Source: a virus
Length of the DNA stretch: 28,674 nucleotides
Strand: one strand, 5' to 3'
IMG/VR virus record: IMGVR_UViG_3300047586_000052
Span: 1 to 28,674 of that record
The translations under genes were made by a program, and so were the position numbers. The notes under the pieces are model-generated. The model searched no databases. It saw only the letters and a program-made list of their open reading frames with translations, and had not been told where the DNA came from. Shown here piece by piece: positions 22,467-28,674 of this stretch; position 1 is the stretch's first letter, and each line of letters opens with the position of its first letter.

Positions 22467-24323
22467 TCAAGCGGCCCTCCTTTCTCTTTCCGCCGCGCGG
22501 GCCAGCGTCTCGGTGCTCGATGGGGTTGCGAAGGTGGGCCAGCCCTTACGCCACGCGCAGCGAACACACCTACAGTCGACGTGGGCTACCGTGTGTCCGA
22601 CCTTCGCGTAGTGCTGCCGCATGCCGCGCTTCTTGCTGAACGTCACCCACCTAGCCTCGTAGTATTCGTCGAGCGCGACCACCTGACCGTCGAGGCTCGC
22701 GCACATGGGGCACAGCCGGCCGTCGTGGGCGGCGTCCCATCGCTCCATCAGCTTGGGGTCGTCTGCGCTGGCCTCGACGAGCGCGCGGTGCTGGTATTCC
22801 GCAGCGGCGTTCATGGTGTTTCCAGTGTATGCTCCGTGGATGGTGAAGTAACCGGCGTCCGTCGAAAGGTTGAACACATGCCCGCTAAATTCCCTGACAG
22901 TCACAGAGAGCACGCGATCGAACTCTACCGATCTGGGGAGACCATCAAAGGTGTTGCCAGTGCACTCCATACCAGCGTTCCTTGGGCATGGCGCCAAATC
23001 CATCGATCCGGGATCTCTAGGACCAACTCCGAGGCCAGGCGCATCTTTCGAGCACGCGGAGGAAAGCCCGGAAACTACCGTTTCGATATCAATGATGGGG
23101 AAATTTCCCGACGGTACCTCGGAGGAGAAAATACCAGCCAACTTGGTCGAAGTCTTGAACTGAACCCCTCGGTGATTCGTGAGCACCTGATAGCCTCCGG
23201 TGTGCACCTGCGAAGCTGGGCAGATGCACACCCCGCCACGCTGATCAAGCAGTCGCATGCACGTGGGGCAGAAACGCGAACTCGCAAGCGCGGCTGGGGT
23301 GAGGACACGCTCTACCAGTGGCCTGTAGAGCGCGGAGAAATCCCCGATCTGCAATGCCCCGTTGGTACACGCAATATCGACATGGCCATCAATTCCGTCG
23401 CCGTGGAAGTCTGGCTTTCCAGTGCGTCGCCGTTCGAGGACACCTACTGCCGAGAGAGAATCAAATATCTCGCCAATCTTGGCTGGACGTCCTTCTACGT
23501 TTGGATCGCCAGAAGAACCCGAGTGCTTCTCCCGTGCGTCGCAGATCAGGTAATCGTTTTCTGTCAAGAGGTTCGCGCCCGTCCATCCCGACCTCGCCAG
23601 CATCGGGTGATTCGGGGTTGTGGTGAACTTGCGGCCCTTGCTGGTGATGATCTCAATTACGGGGCCATTGTACGCCCGTCTGTGGACTGCCGTTACCATC
23701 GCGGAATCAACAAGGGTGTCGCCGACTAAACACTCGGTGCGCGCCAGACTCTCGGCGTCCCACCGTTCCCCGTGGAACACGTGCGGCAGCTTCGCCTGTA
23801 GGCGCCTCGTCAGTTCGTCGATGGTCTCGCCGCGGGACCGGCTGACCGCGAGCTGGAATCGCGCCTTCTCGCCGATGCTGCCCGCGTATCTCTGCGCGCT
23901 CGACTCGAATCGGGGCCACAGGATGCGGCGGCCCTCGGCGAGAATGTCCGCCTCCTCGAAGGCGAGGGGTGCCACCGTGCCCTCGAAGATGGTCCCAAGC
24001 TGCATCCACTCGCGCTGAACGTTGTGCAGGGACAACGGCCCGATGTGCTTCTTTGCGGCGTCTTTCAAGCTGTGCTCGACGGCCGCCTTGATCTCGGCCT
24101 CGTGGACGGCGCGGTTCAGGACTGCGAGCGCGTTTTTGTATCTCGCCGCCGTGAACGTCTCGCCCGAGTGGCTGGCCAGCCATTGGCGCAAGTCCTTCTC
24201 GACTTCCTTCTGCGCCGACGCGAGCACGGGAAGAATGCGCAGGAGCGCGGGTCGCTCCAGGTTCTGCATGCTCTGGACGGTGGTGTCGAGGACACGGCGA
24301 ACCTGTGCGCGCACCGATGCCAT
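22467..24323 (-). CDS. Mu F / SPP1 gp7-like head morphogenesis protein precursor, interrupted by an intein
   Basis: The 618-residue precursor divides into an N-extein (residues 1-197), an intein (198-502) and a C-extein (503-618). Joined, the exteins give a 313-residue minor head protein. The N-extein is helical and ends RWDAESLARTE, the conserved ARTE site of this family; the C-extein resumes TMNAAAEYQHRAL. Its C-terminal part has WDAAHDGRLCPMCASLDGQV and AHVDCRCVRCAWRKG, the zinc-binding tail of Mu F-like proteins (CxxC, then H-x2-C-x-C). The protein sits inside the portal vertex and is needed for correct DNA packaging. It starts three bases downstream of the previous stop. Without splicing the conserved ARTE motif would be split, so function should depend on intein removal. 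Confidence 0.85.
   Translation of the reverse strand: MASVRAQVRRVLDTTVQSMQNLERPALLRILPVLASAQKEVEKDLRQWLASHSGETFTAARYKNALAVLNRAVHEAEIKAAVEHSLKDAAKKHIGPLSLHNVQREWMQLGTIFEGTVAPLAFEEADILAEGRRILWPRFESSAQRYAGSIGEKARFQLAVSRSRGETIDELTRRLQAKLPHVFHGERWDAESLARTECLVGDTLVDSAMVTAVHRRAYNGPVIEIITSKGRKFTTTPNHPMLARSGWTGANLLTENDYLICDAREKHSGSSGDPNVEGRPAKIGEIFDSLSAVGVLERRRTGKPDFHGDGIDGHVDIACTNGALQIGDFSALYRPLVERVLTPAALASSRFCPTCMRLLDQRGGVCICPASQVHTGGYQVLTNHRGVQFKTSTKLAGIFSSEVPSGNFPIIDIETVVSGLSSACSKDAPGLGVGPRDPGSMDLAPCPRNAGMECTGNTFDGLPRSVEFDRVLSVTVREFSGHVFNLSTDAGYFTIHGAYTGNTMNAAAEYQHRALVEASADDPKLMERWDAAHDGRLCPMCASLDGQVVALDEYYEARWVTFSKKRGMRQHYAKVGHTVAHVDCRCVRCAWRKGWPTFATPSSTETLARAAERERRAA
22864..22869 (+). promoter_or_regulatory. 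Ribosome binding site of the antisense endonuclease gene
   Basis: GAAAGG lies eight bases before the ATG at 22878, on the strand opposite the intein. It defines the start of the nuclease gene and argues against the longer open frame that begins at 22452. Confidence 0.55.
22878..23729 (+). CDS. Vsr-like (EDxHD-type) homing endonuclease encoded antisense within the intein
   Basis: The 283-residue product starts at an ATG with GAAAGG eight bases upstream. Residues about 12-44 (ELYRSGETIKGVASALHTSV, then WRQIHRSGI) form one helix-turn-helix and residues about 74-110 (EISRRYLGGENTSQLGRSLE, then REHLIASGV) a second. A basic linker follows. The nuclease region (142-250) has the PD-(D/E)xK/Vsr-like pattern: E142, D168 in CPVGTRNIDMAI and E177 in VAVEVW, then RIKYLANLGWTSFYVWI and a final QHRVIRGCGE. 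This matches homing nucleases of the Vsr-like family related to I-Bth0305I. The usual H or K after the Glu is replaced by W179, so activity is uncertain. It lies wholly inside the 915-base intein, on the other strand, and would drive spread of the intein. Confidence 0.8.
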   Translation: MPAKFPDSHREHAIELYRSGETIKGVASALHTSVPWAWRQIHRSGISRTNSEARRIFRARGGKPGNYRFDINDGEISRRYLGGENTSQLGRSLELNPSVIREHLIASGVHLRSWADAHPATLIKQSHARGAETRTRKRGWGEDTLYQWPVERGEIPDLQCPVGTRNIDMAINSVAVEVWLSSASPFEDTYCRERIKYLANLGWTSFYVWIARRTRVLLPCVADQVIVFCQEVRARPSRPRQHRVIRGCGELAALAGDDLNYGAIVRPSVDCRYHRGINKGVAD

Positions 24324-24325
24324 GG

Positions 24326-24595
24326 CTAGCCGTGGGCCTCCGTCGCGTGCTCAGCGCAGAGCCCGATGATGTTCCCTGACCACATCTTGACCGCCACAAT
24401 CGGGCGCGCGTTGCAGAAGCGCGGTCGGGGACGAGCGTCGGCGATGTACTGCCCGCAAGACAGCTCGATGTCGGCGGACTCCTCGGGAGTCGCTGGCCGG
24501 TATGTGACGCTGGGATCTTTCAGCTTGCGCCCAATCTGCTCGACCAGCTTCGCCTCTTCTGGGCTGGGCTCGATATTGGGGATCCTCGTGTTCAT
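24326..24595 (-). CDS. Small cysteine-containing protein between portal and head protein
   Basis: The true start is the ATG at 24595, in an ATGA overlap with the portal stop, giving 89 residues; the longer frame runs through the portal gene in a shadow. The product (MNTRIPNIEPSPEEAKLVEQ at the start) has cysteines in ELSCGQYIADARPRPRFCNA and in GLCAEHATEAHG, which with the nearby histidines could bind zinc. It lies between portal and head morphogenesis genes with a two-base gap to the next start. No family is recognised; it may be a small head-assembly factor. Confidence 0.55.
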   Translation of the reverse strand: MNTRIPNIEPSPEEAKLVEQIGRKLKDPSVTYRPATPEESADIELSCGQYIADARPRPRFCNARPIVAVKMWSGNIIGLCAEHATEAHG

Positions 24596-26235
24596 GGGGG
24601 TGCCAACCTCCGGCCCATATCCCACGCCTGCGCGCCCTCGTTGGGTAGCTTTTCTCCGGGCTTCGGCGGGGCTGGCTCTTCCTCCTCGCCCGGCTCCTTC
24701 GCCCCCAGGTCCACCTTGGGCAGCACTGGCTCCATGCTTTCGGCGGTGACGTTCTCCTCCAGCTCGTCGTCGATCTCCTGCATCAGCTCCTCGGTCGCCT
24801 TCTCTCCCAGCCACGCGACCGCCACGTCGTGCTGCACCTGGCGCTGGAATGTGGGCGACTTGACCGGCACCGTTTCGAGCTCCACGGCACGCGCGATGAT
24901 GGTGTCGCCGCTGTCGGTGGCGAACTCGGACGCGCCCTCGGCGGTCCAGTTGTCGATGTAGGTAACATCGTTGCGCCCCCGGCTCACCATCTCGAAGACG
25001 TCGGTGATGTGCTCGCGTAGGTACTGGCCGAGCGCAGTCAGCACCACGTCGGTCGAGGCGCGGTCTTCCTGTTTCGAGGCGGCCGAGCGGCCCAGCGCGG
25101 TCTTGTTCTGCTCGACGCTCATCGCCATCATGTGCATGACCTGATGCATGTTGTCGCGCAGCTCACCCAGCGACTTGCGGGCCTCGGCGAACGGCTCGGA
25201 GCTTGGCCCGATGAATTCCGCCTTGTCCTGGGCGCCGCGCATTTGCACGTACCCCTGCCCGCGCTTTTGATTGGTGGACCTATTGGCGTCCGTCTGCGCT
25301 TCGCTGATGGGCGCGCTGTTGGTCGGCTCCTCCGGTCCCTTGAACTCGTACAGCTCCTGGAAGAGGCTCTGGAATTCGGCCCACGCGAGCGCGCTGCGCT
25401 TGTTGAAGTGCTCGCGGGCTGGACTCTCCAGGGTGTCCATCGCCCAAAGTCCCTTTGGCAGCGTCGTGCGAATGAGCGGCACGAGCCCGAAGGTGTGGAT
25501 GCCTTGTTCGACGAGACTCACCGGCTTGTCGGGCTCGGGCTGCTCGCCCTCTTTGCGCACCATCCGGTACTTCGCCCACCCGCTGGCCGTCCAGATGGTC
25601 CACGTCTCGAACGTGCTTTCCCGGTCCACGTCGAAGCTGTCCCGCGGGCAGGTGCAGTCCTCGATGATGGCCCATTCGAGCGCGCCGCTCATCGTTTCCT
25701 TCCAGTCGATCACGCTTTCGGCCGGTACCGGCACCACGTAGGCGTCGAGGTTCCCGGCGCGCGTCTGGTCCGCAAGGCTGCCGAACTCGCCGGGCTTGGG
25801 CAAGTCGACCCGCGCCCACGCGGTCTGCGTGATGAGCATCTCGGTCACCTGCGCTCGTGCGAACGTGTGCAGGCTGCACTTGCTCCCGCCGGGGGGCGAG
25901 ACGTCGGCCACGAAAGTGGTGTACCAGTCGTCGAGCTTGTCCGACTCGCCCGCCTTCATCCGCACTGGGTCGCCCGCTAGGCTCGACGTGATGAAGTCGA
26001 CGATCTCCGAGGCGTGCGCGATGTACACGGCCCGATTGCACCGCTCCTCGTACACCTTCTCGGCCTCCTGACGATGCCGAGGGAAAAGCGACTCCAGGAC
26101 CGCGGGGTTGTGCAGGACTGAATACCCGCCCTCATAGAGCGCTCGCAATCTTGCCAGGTAGGGGATGTCGAGCGACGGGTGGCGGGTCTCGAGAATCTTG
26201 CGCTTGATGGCGGAGGGGAACGTGGTGGGGGGCAT
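24592..26235 (-). CDS. Portal protein
   Basis: The 547-residue protein has AAGGAG before its ATG and follows the large terminase by nine bases. The N-terminal region (RLRALYEGGYSVLHNPAVLE, then VYIAHASEIVDFITSSLAGD) leads to a long mixed alpha/beta body. A mid-region stem-like segment with SLGELRDNMHQVMHMMAMSV is followed by KTALGRSAASKQEDRASTDV, a helix pattern seen in portals of the SPP1 gp6 and DUF4055 groups. The C-terminus is acidic and Pro-rich (EPGEEEEPAPPKPGEKLPNE), a common portal tail. It forms the 12-subunit ring through which DNA enters. Exact subfamily is unclear. Confidence 0.8.
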   Translation of the reverse strand: MPPTTFPSAIKRKILETRHPSLDIPYLARLRALYEGGYSVLHNPAVLESLFPRHRQEAEKVYEERCNRAVYIAHASEIVDFITSSLAGDPVRMKAGESDKLDDWYTTFVADVSPPGGSKCSLHTFARAQVTEMLITQTAWARVDLPKPGEFGSLADQTRAGNLDAYVVPVPAESVIDWKETMSGALEWAIIEDCTCPRDSFDVDRESTFETWTIWTASGWAKYRMVRKEGEQPEPDKPVSLVEQGIHTFGLVPLIRTTLPKGLWAMDTLESPAREHFNKRSALAWAEFQSLFQELYEFKGPEEPTNSAPISEAQTDANRSTNQKRGQGYVQMRGAQDKAEFIGPSSEPFAEARKSLGELRDNMHQVMHMMAMSVEQNKTALGRSAASKQEDRASTDVVLTALGQYLREHITDVFEMVSRGRNDVTYIDNWTAEGASEFATDSGDTIIARAVELETVPVKSPTFQRQVQHDVAVAWLGEKATEELMQEIDDELEENVTAESMEPVLPKVDLGAKEPGEEEEPAPPKPGEKLPNEGAQAWDMGRRLAPP

Positions 26236-26244
26236 GGGGACTCC

Positions 26245-27633
26245 TTACACGAAGCGGGAGGGATCGAGCACGGCTTGGCGGCGAACGGGCGGTGGGACGG
26301 CAAGCACCATCATGCCGGTCATCGCGTGCACCATGGCGTCGATGCGGTCGGGAGAATCGTCGCTCGACTTTGGATCCCACGTGCACATCTCGTCTTCGAG
26401 CTTGGCGAACATGCCGACGTGATGAACCTTGCCTTGCTCGTAGAGGGAAACGACGGGCTCGGCCCGCAGGCGCTTGCCGTCCTTGGCGTGGACTCCGAGG
26501 TATTTGAGAAACTTTGCCTCGGGATGCGTGCGAAGCAGTGATTCGATCCAATCGCCGCCCTGGTTGGTCTCGCCGATGACCTGATTCGCCATTCGCCGTC
26601 GATAGACATCCAACACCTTCGCGCAAGTCTCCGCTGGACTGTAGATGTCGGTCGCGTCCTCGAATACGAACCCGTGCAAGTCGGGCTGACCATTGCAGGA
26701 GCACATGCCGATGCCGGCGCAGATGATGCCAGCCTCGTCGCTTTTCTTGGTCGAGGTTGTAGCGGGGTCGAGTCCGACCACGACGCGGCGAAGTTGAATC
26801 TTGAGCGCGGCGAACTCGGTAAAGCTGAGCCGCTTGGCGTCGATGAGCTTGCGTTTCCACAGCGCGCCTGGGTTGTCGTCCAGGATGATGGCGCTGATTT
26901 CTTGTAAGCCGAGGCGTGTGCCTTCGTATTTGGCCTTGATGCGCTCGATGAATTTGCCGGCGATGTTGTCGGCGTTCTCGTAGGTCGTCCCAGTGACAGT
27001 GACGGTGCCTGGCTCCGCTTCGAGGTCTCGTAGAATCTTGAGACCACGAGGCGTGCTGGTAATGAGCGCCTGGGGGTTCGAGCCCTGCCGCAGACCAAAT
27101 TGCAGCATATCCCATGCGCTCTCGGGCTCCTGCCAGGCTGCCAGCTCATCGCACCACGCGAATTCATGCTGAGGCCCACGCAGGCGGTCCGGCTCCTCGG
27201 CGGAGAACAGGGAGCACTGTGCGCCGTTAGGCCATGTAACCCGCCGCTTGCTGGGCTCGTACTCAGGGCGGTTCCACCGTGGGCACACCGCGAGGATGCC
27301 GCTCGGTCCTTCCACCATGACGTCACGAGCATCGGCCGCCGTGGGGGCGACAAGCGCGCCACGCATGCAGCCTTCGCGCTCGATCTTCCATCGCACCCAC
27401 TCGGCCCCCGTCCTGGTCTTGCCGAACCCGCGCCCGGCGCGAAGGTGCCACGTGCTCCAGGTGCCGGGTGGCGGGAGCTGCTTCTTCCGGGCGACGAATT
27501 CCCAGTCGTAGGACAGGTGCAGTCGCTCCTCGGGGTCGTGCGATTCCCACCATGCGAGAAATACGGCGCGGTCACCGCAGGCATCGATCGCGCGCTGGAG
27601 GTCGGAGCGGTCATCACTTGGGAGCGCCGTCAT
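26245..27633 (-). CDS. terL: Terminase large subunit
   Basis: The 462-residue protein has a Walker A motif, RAGRGFGKT (residues 65-73, K72), Walker B FAWCDELAAW with D162-E163, and the coupling motif ITSTPR (191-196). The C-terminal RNase H-like nuclease has D289 in VVVGLDPATT, E355 in VIGETNQGG and D432 in SPDRIDAM. It packages genome DNA into the procapsid through the portal and cuts concatemers. It overlaps the small terminase gene by 20 bases. All catalytic residues expected of the family are present, so it should be functional. Confidence 0.95.
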   Translation of the reverse strand: MTALPSDDRSDLQRAIDACGDRAVFLAWWESHDPEERLHLSYDWEFVARKKQLPPPGTWSTWHLRAGRGFGKTRTGAEWVRWKIEREGCMRGALVAPTAADARDVMVEGPSGILAVCPRWNRPEYEPSKRRVTWPNGAQCSLFSAEEPDRLRGPQHEFAWCDELAAWQEPESAWDMLQFGLRQGSNPQALITSTPRGLKILRDLEAEPGTVTVTGTTYENADNIAGKFIERIKAKYEGTRLGLQEISAIILDDNPGALWKRKLIDAKRLSFTEFAALKIQLRRVVVGLDPATTSTKKSDEAGIICAGIGMCSCNGQPDLHGFVFEDATDIYSPAETCAKVLDVYRRRMANQVIGETNQGGDWIESLLRTHPEAKFLKYLGVHAKDGKRLRAEPVVSLYEQGKVHHVGMFAKLEDEMCTWDPKSSDDSPDRIDAMVHAMTGMMVLAVPPPVRRQAVLDPSRFV

Positions 27634-28066
27634 CGGCTGGCGCCTCCGCTTGCTCCTCGTCTTCCTCGGCGGTAAGGGCGGCCAGTTCTGCGCGTAGCTT
27701 CGACGAGACGCTGTCAGCTCCGTAGGGGCTCATGCTGCGGTCGCTGCTCTTGTGGTCGATGGATTGCGGCGGCTTGCCCTGGTCCTGCTCAATGCCCATC
27801 TGGAGCGCCCCGAGCTTGCCCTTCTTGAGCGCCTTGTAGAGCACGCCGTGCATGACGTCGCGTCGGCTCTCAAAGTCTGGCTCGTCGGGATCTGGCTTGT
27901 CGAGATACCTGCGCCACGCCTCGGCGCCTTCGCGGCCGTTGATGCCGAGCTTGTTCCTCACCTCGCCGGGAGCGACGGGGCGTAGATTTGCCCAGCCCTT
28001 GGCCATGCGCTCGCGGGCCGTTGGCGTCTTGTCCTCGGCTTTGCCTGGCAATGGCTCGTCTGCCAC
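27614..28066 (-). CDS. Terminase small subunit-like protein
   Basis: The 150-residue product starts at a GTG (28066) with no good ribosome binding site; a downstream ATG at residue 21 is an alternative. The first third is basic (RERMAKGWANLRPVAPGEVR) and could hold the DNA-recognition domain. The middle (RRDVMHGVLYKALKKGKLGA) is helical and the C-terminus is acidic (LTAEEDEEQAEAPADDGAPK). Position directly upstream of and overlapping the large terminase gene is the main evidence. It opens the operon. No ATPase motif is present, as expected. Confidence 0.7.
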   Translation of the reverse strand: MADEPLPGKAEDKTPTARERMAKGWANLRPVAPGEVRNKLGINGREGAEAWRRYLDKPDPDEPDFESRRDVMHGVLYKALKKGKLGALQMGIEQDQGKPPQSIDHKSSDRSMSPYGADSVSSKLRAELAALTAEEDEEQAEAPADDGAPK

Positions 28067-28266
28067 AACACCATATGTGGCGCTACTTGTATCGTCTTGT
28101 CAAGCCCCGCGCTCGATTCTGCCATCGCGTCACCGGAACGCCGACTCGCTCATTACGTGGGCGCCATCGACTTGGTCTGCTCCCTAAGACAGCCCCGAGC
28201 CCGTGCGGCGGCGAGCACCCCCGCCGGAGGCGTCCGGGGTTCGTGCGGGCCGTCTCGTGTCTCGGC

Positions 28267-28320
28267 CTAGCCTCGCGGTCTGCGTTCTAGACCACCTAGG
28301 CCGTGCTGGACCTAGGGTCC
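28267..28320. repeat. CTAG cluster with a 13-base palindrome
   Basis: CTAG occurs at 28267, 28287, 28296 and 28312 within about 50 bases, including TCTAGA and two CCTAGG sites. GGACCTAGGGTCC (28308-28320) is an inverted repeat with a 3-base centre. CTAG is rare in many bacterial genomes, so the clustering is notable, but its meaning is unknown. Confidence 0.5.
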
Positions 28321-28580
28321 ATCCCGGAATAGCCGCGTAGGGTGCGCACCCTTTGAAAGCCAGGTCAAGACAAATCGACATCGCCGACGGTACGCCCGTG
28401 GTGGGCCATTGTAAGGCAGCCCACATTGACACGAGTTGTTGGCGCGACGGCGGTATCTGCGCTTACCGACGCCAGCGCGTCAACACGGCTCGGCAAGAAA
28501 GTGCGCCAGCGTTATTCCATGCATTTCGCGCTGTTGCGCAGAATTGACACGTGACCTAGTGTGCCCGCCCTTTTGGTCAT

Positions 28581-28618
28581 GTGACGTAAATTGTCACTTA
28601 AGGTGACGTTTTTTGTCA
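28581..28618. repeat. Phased TGAC/GTCA array (probable operator or recombinase-binding site)
   Basis: Two copies of GTGACGTxxxTTGTCA (28581-28596 and 28603-28618) give half-sites TGAC, GTCA, TGAC and GTCA starting at 28582, 28593, 28604 and 28615, each exactly 11 bp from the next and alternating in orientation. Further TGAC copies occur at 28545 and 28552. Such helical phasing suggests cooperative binding of a dimeric protein. Confidence 0.6.
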
Positions 28619-28674
28619 GGTAACGGCGCAGCAATGCCTAGTTCCCACGTAAATTGGCCGCGTTCTGCCGGTCC

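Larger units (their letters stand above)
22818..23732 (-). mobile_element. Intein (Hint domain) in the head morphogenesis protein
   Basis: The 305-residue insert begins with Cys1 (block A, CLVGDTLVDS), has block B with FTTTPNHPML (the T-x-x-H motif; T236 and H239 of the precursor) and a block F/G end, FSGHVFNLSTDAGYFTIHGA, closing YTGN followed by Thr as the +1 nucleophile. The penultimate residue is Gly instead of the usual His, a known variant that can slow or alter splicing. There is no LAGLIDADG endonuclease domain in the intein itself. Instead, the segment between blocks B and F is opposite a separate plus-strand nuclease gene. It includes a DFHGDGIDGHVDI motif and a CPTC/CIC cysteine pair. 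Splicing is inferred, not shown; bacterial intein-like (BIL) activity is an alternative. Confidence 0.85.
28067..28674. other. Non-coding region upstream of the terminase genes
   Basis: No convincing gene is present; short open frames on both strands have shadow-like compositions. The region holds a cluster of four CTAG sites (28267-28314), a GGACC/GGTCC palindrome (28308-28320), two copies of ATTGACACG (28425-28433 and 28543-28551) and a phased TGAC/GTCA array (28582-28618). A TTGACA (minus strand, 28098-28103) might be a -35 for the late operon, but no good -10 follows. Confidence 0.5.

Noticed and set aside
22452-22877. The N-terminal extension of the plus-strand nuclease frame.
   Set aside because: The extension has shadow-like composition and lies opposite the C-extein; the ATG at 22878 has a ribosome site and starts the helix-turn-helix region directly.
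28098-28103. A TTGACA on the minus strand as a late operon promoter.
   Set aside because: No acceptable -10 lies 16-18 bases downstream, and the start codon is too near; kept only as a remark.
28067-28674. Possible small genes at 28184-28432 (minus) and 28353-28547 (plus).
   Set aside because: Neither has a ribosome site or recognisable content.
1-28674. tRNA genes, CRISPR arrays, insertion sequences, integrase and lysis genes.
   Set aside because: None could be recognised in the window on either strand.

Overview
The window is the late structural region of a GC-rich, contractile-tailed (myovirus-type) phage or prophage. Nearly all genes lie on the minus strand as one tightly tiled transcription unit that reads from right to left. 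Most junctions are 1-4 base stop/start overlaps (ATGA or GTGA) or very short gaps. From right to left the order is: a 608-base non-coding region (28067-28674); small and large terminase; portal; an 89-residue linker gene; a Mu-F/SPP1-gp7-like head protein interrupted by an intein; four small head-region genes; scaffold; major capsid protein; a two-repeat structural protein; four head-tail joining genes; tail sheath; tail tube; a tail chaperone pair; tape measure; LysM baseplate protein; baseplate hub (late control D type); spike (V type); W/gp25, J and I-like baseplate genes; and tail fibre/spike genes, the last of which runs off the left edge.

Host: there is no direct marker such as tRNA or rRNA. 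The only plus-strand gene standing on its own (2568-3137) encodes a lipoprotein with a Gly/Thr-rich linker and a 12-cysteine domain, a style common in Myxococcota. A myxobacterial or related host is therefore plausible, but this is an inference. I see no integrase, lysis, repressor or replication gene, so those modules must lie outside the window.

The most unusual locus is 22818-23732. The head morphogenesis gene carries a 305-residue intein (Hint domain) in its conserved ARTE/T site. Almost the whole intein is overlapped on the opposite strand by a 283-codon gene (22878-23729) with its own ribosome binding site, two helix-turn-helix repeats and a Vsr-like/PD-(D/E)xK nuclease core. This looks like a homing endonuclease encoded antisense to the intein that carries it, so one DNA segment seems to encode both the protein-splicing element and its mobility enzyme. 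The reading registers are codon-aligned, so conserved motifs on one strand lie codon-for-codon opposite conserved motifs on the other.

Two further homing endonuclease-type genes of different families are slotted between baseplate genes: an AP2-HNH gene (8905-9429) and an HNH gene with five 15-residue tandem repeats (5269-5934). Both fit through 4-base overlaps on each side. Other features are a duplicated N-terminal domain of the W/gp25 protein, a strong hairpin between scaffold and capsid genes, a 12-bp inverted repeat upstream of the lipoprotein gene, and an 11-bp-phased TGAC/GTCA array at the right end.
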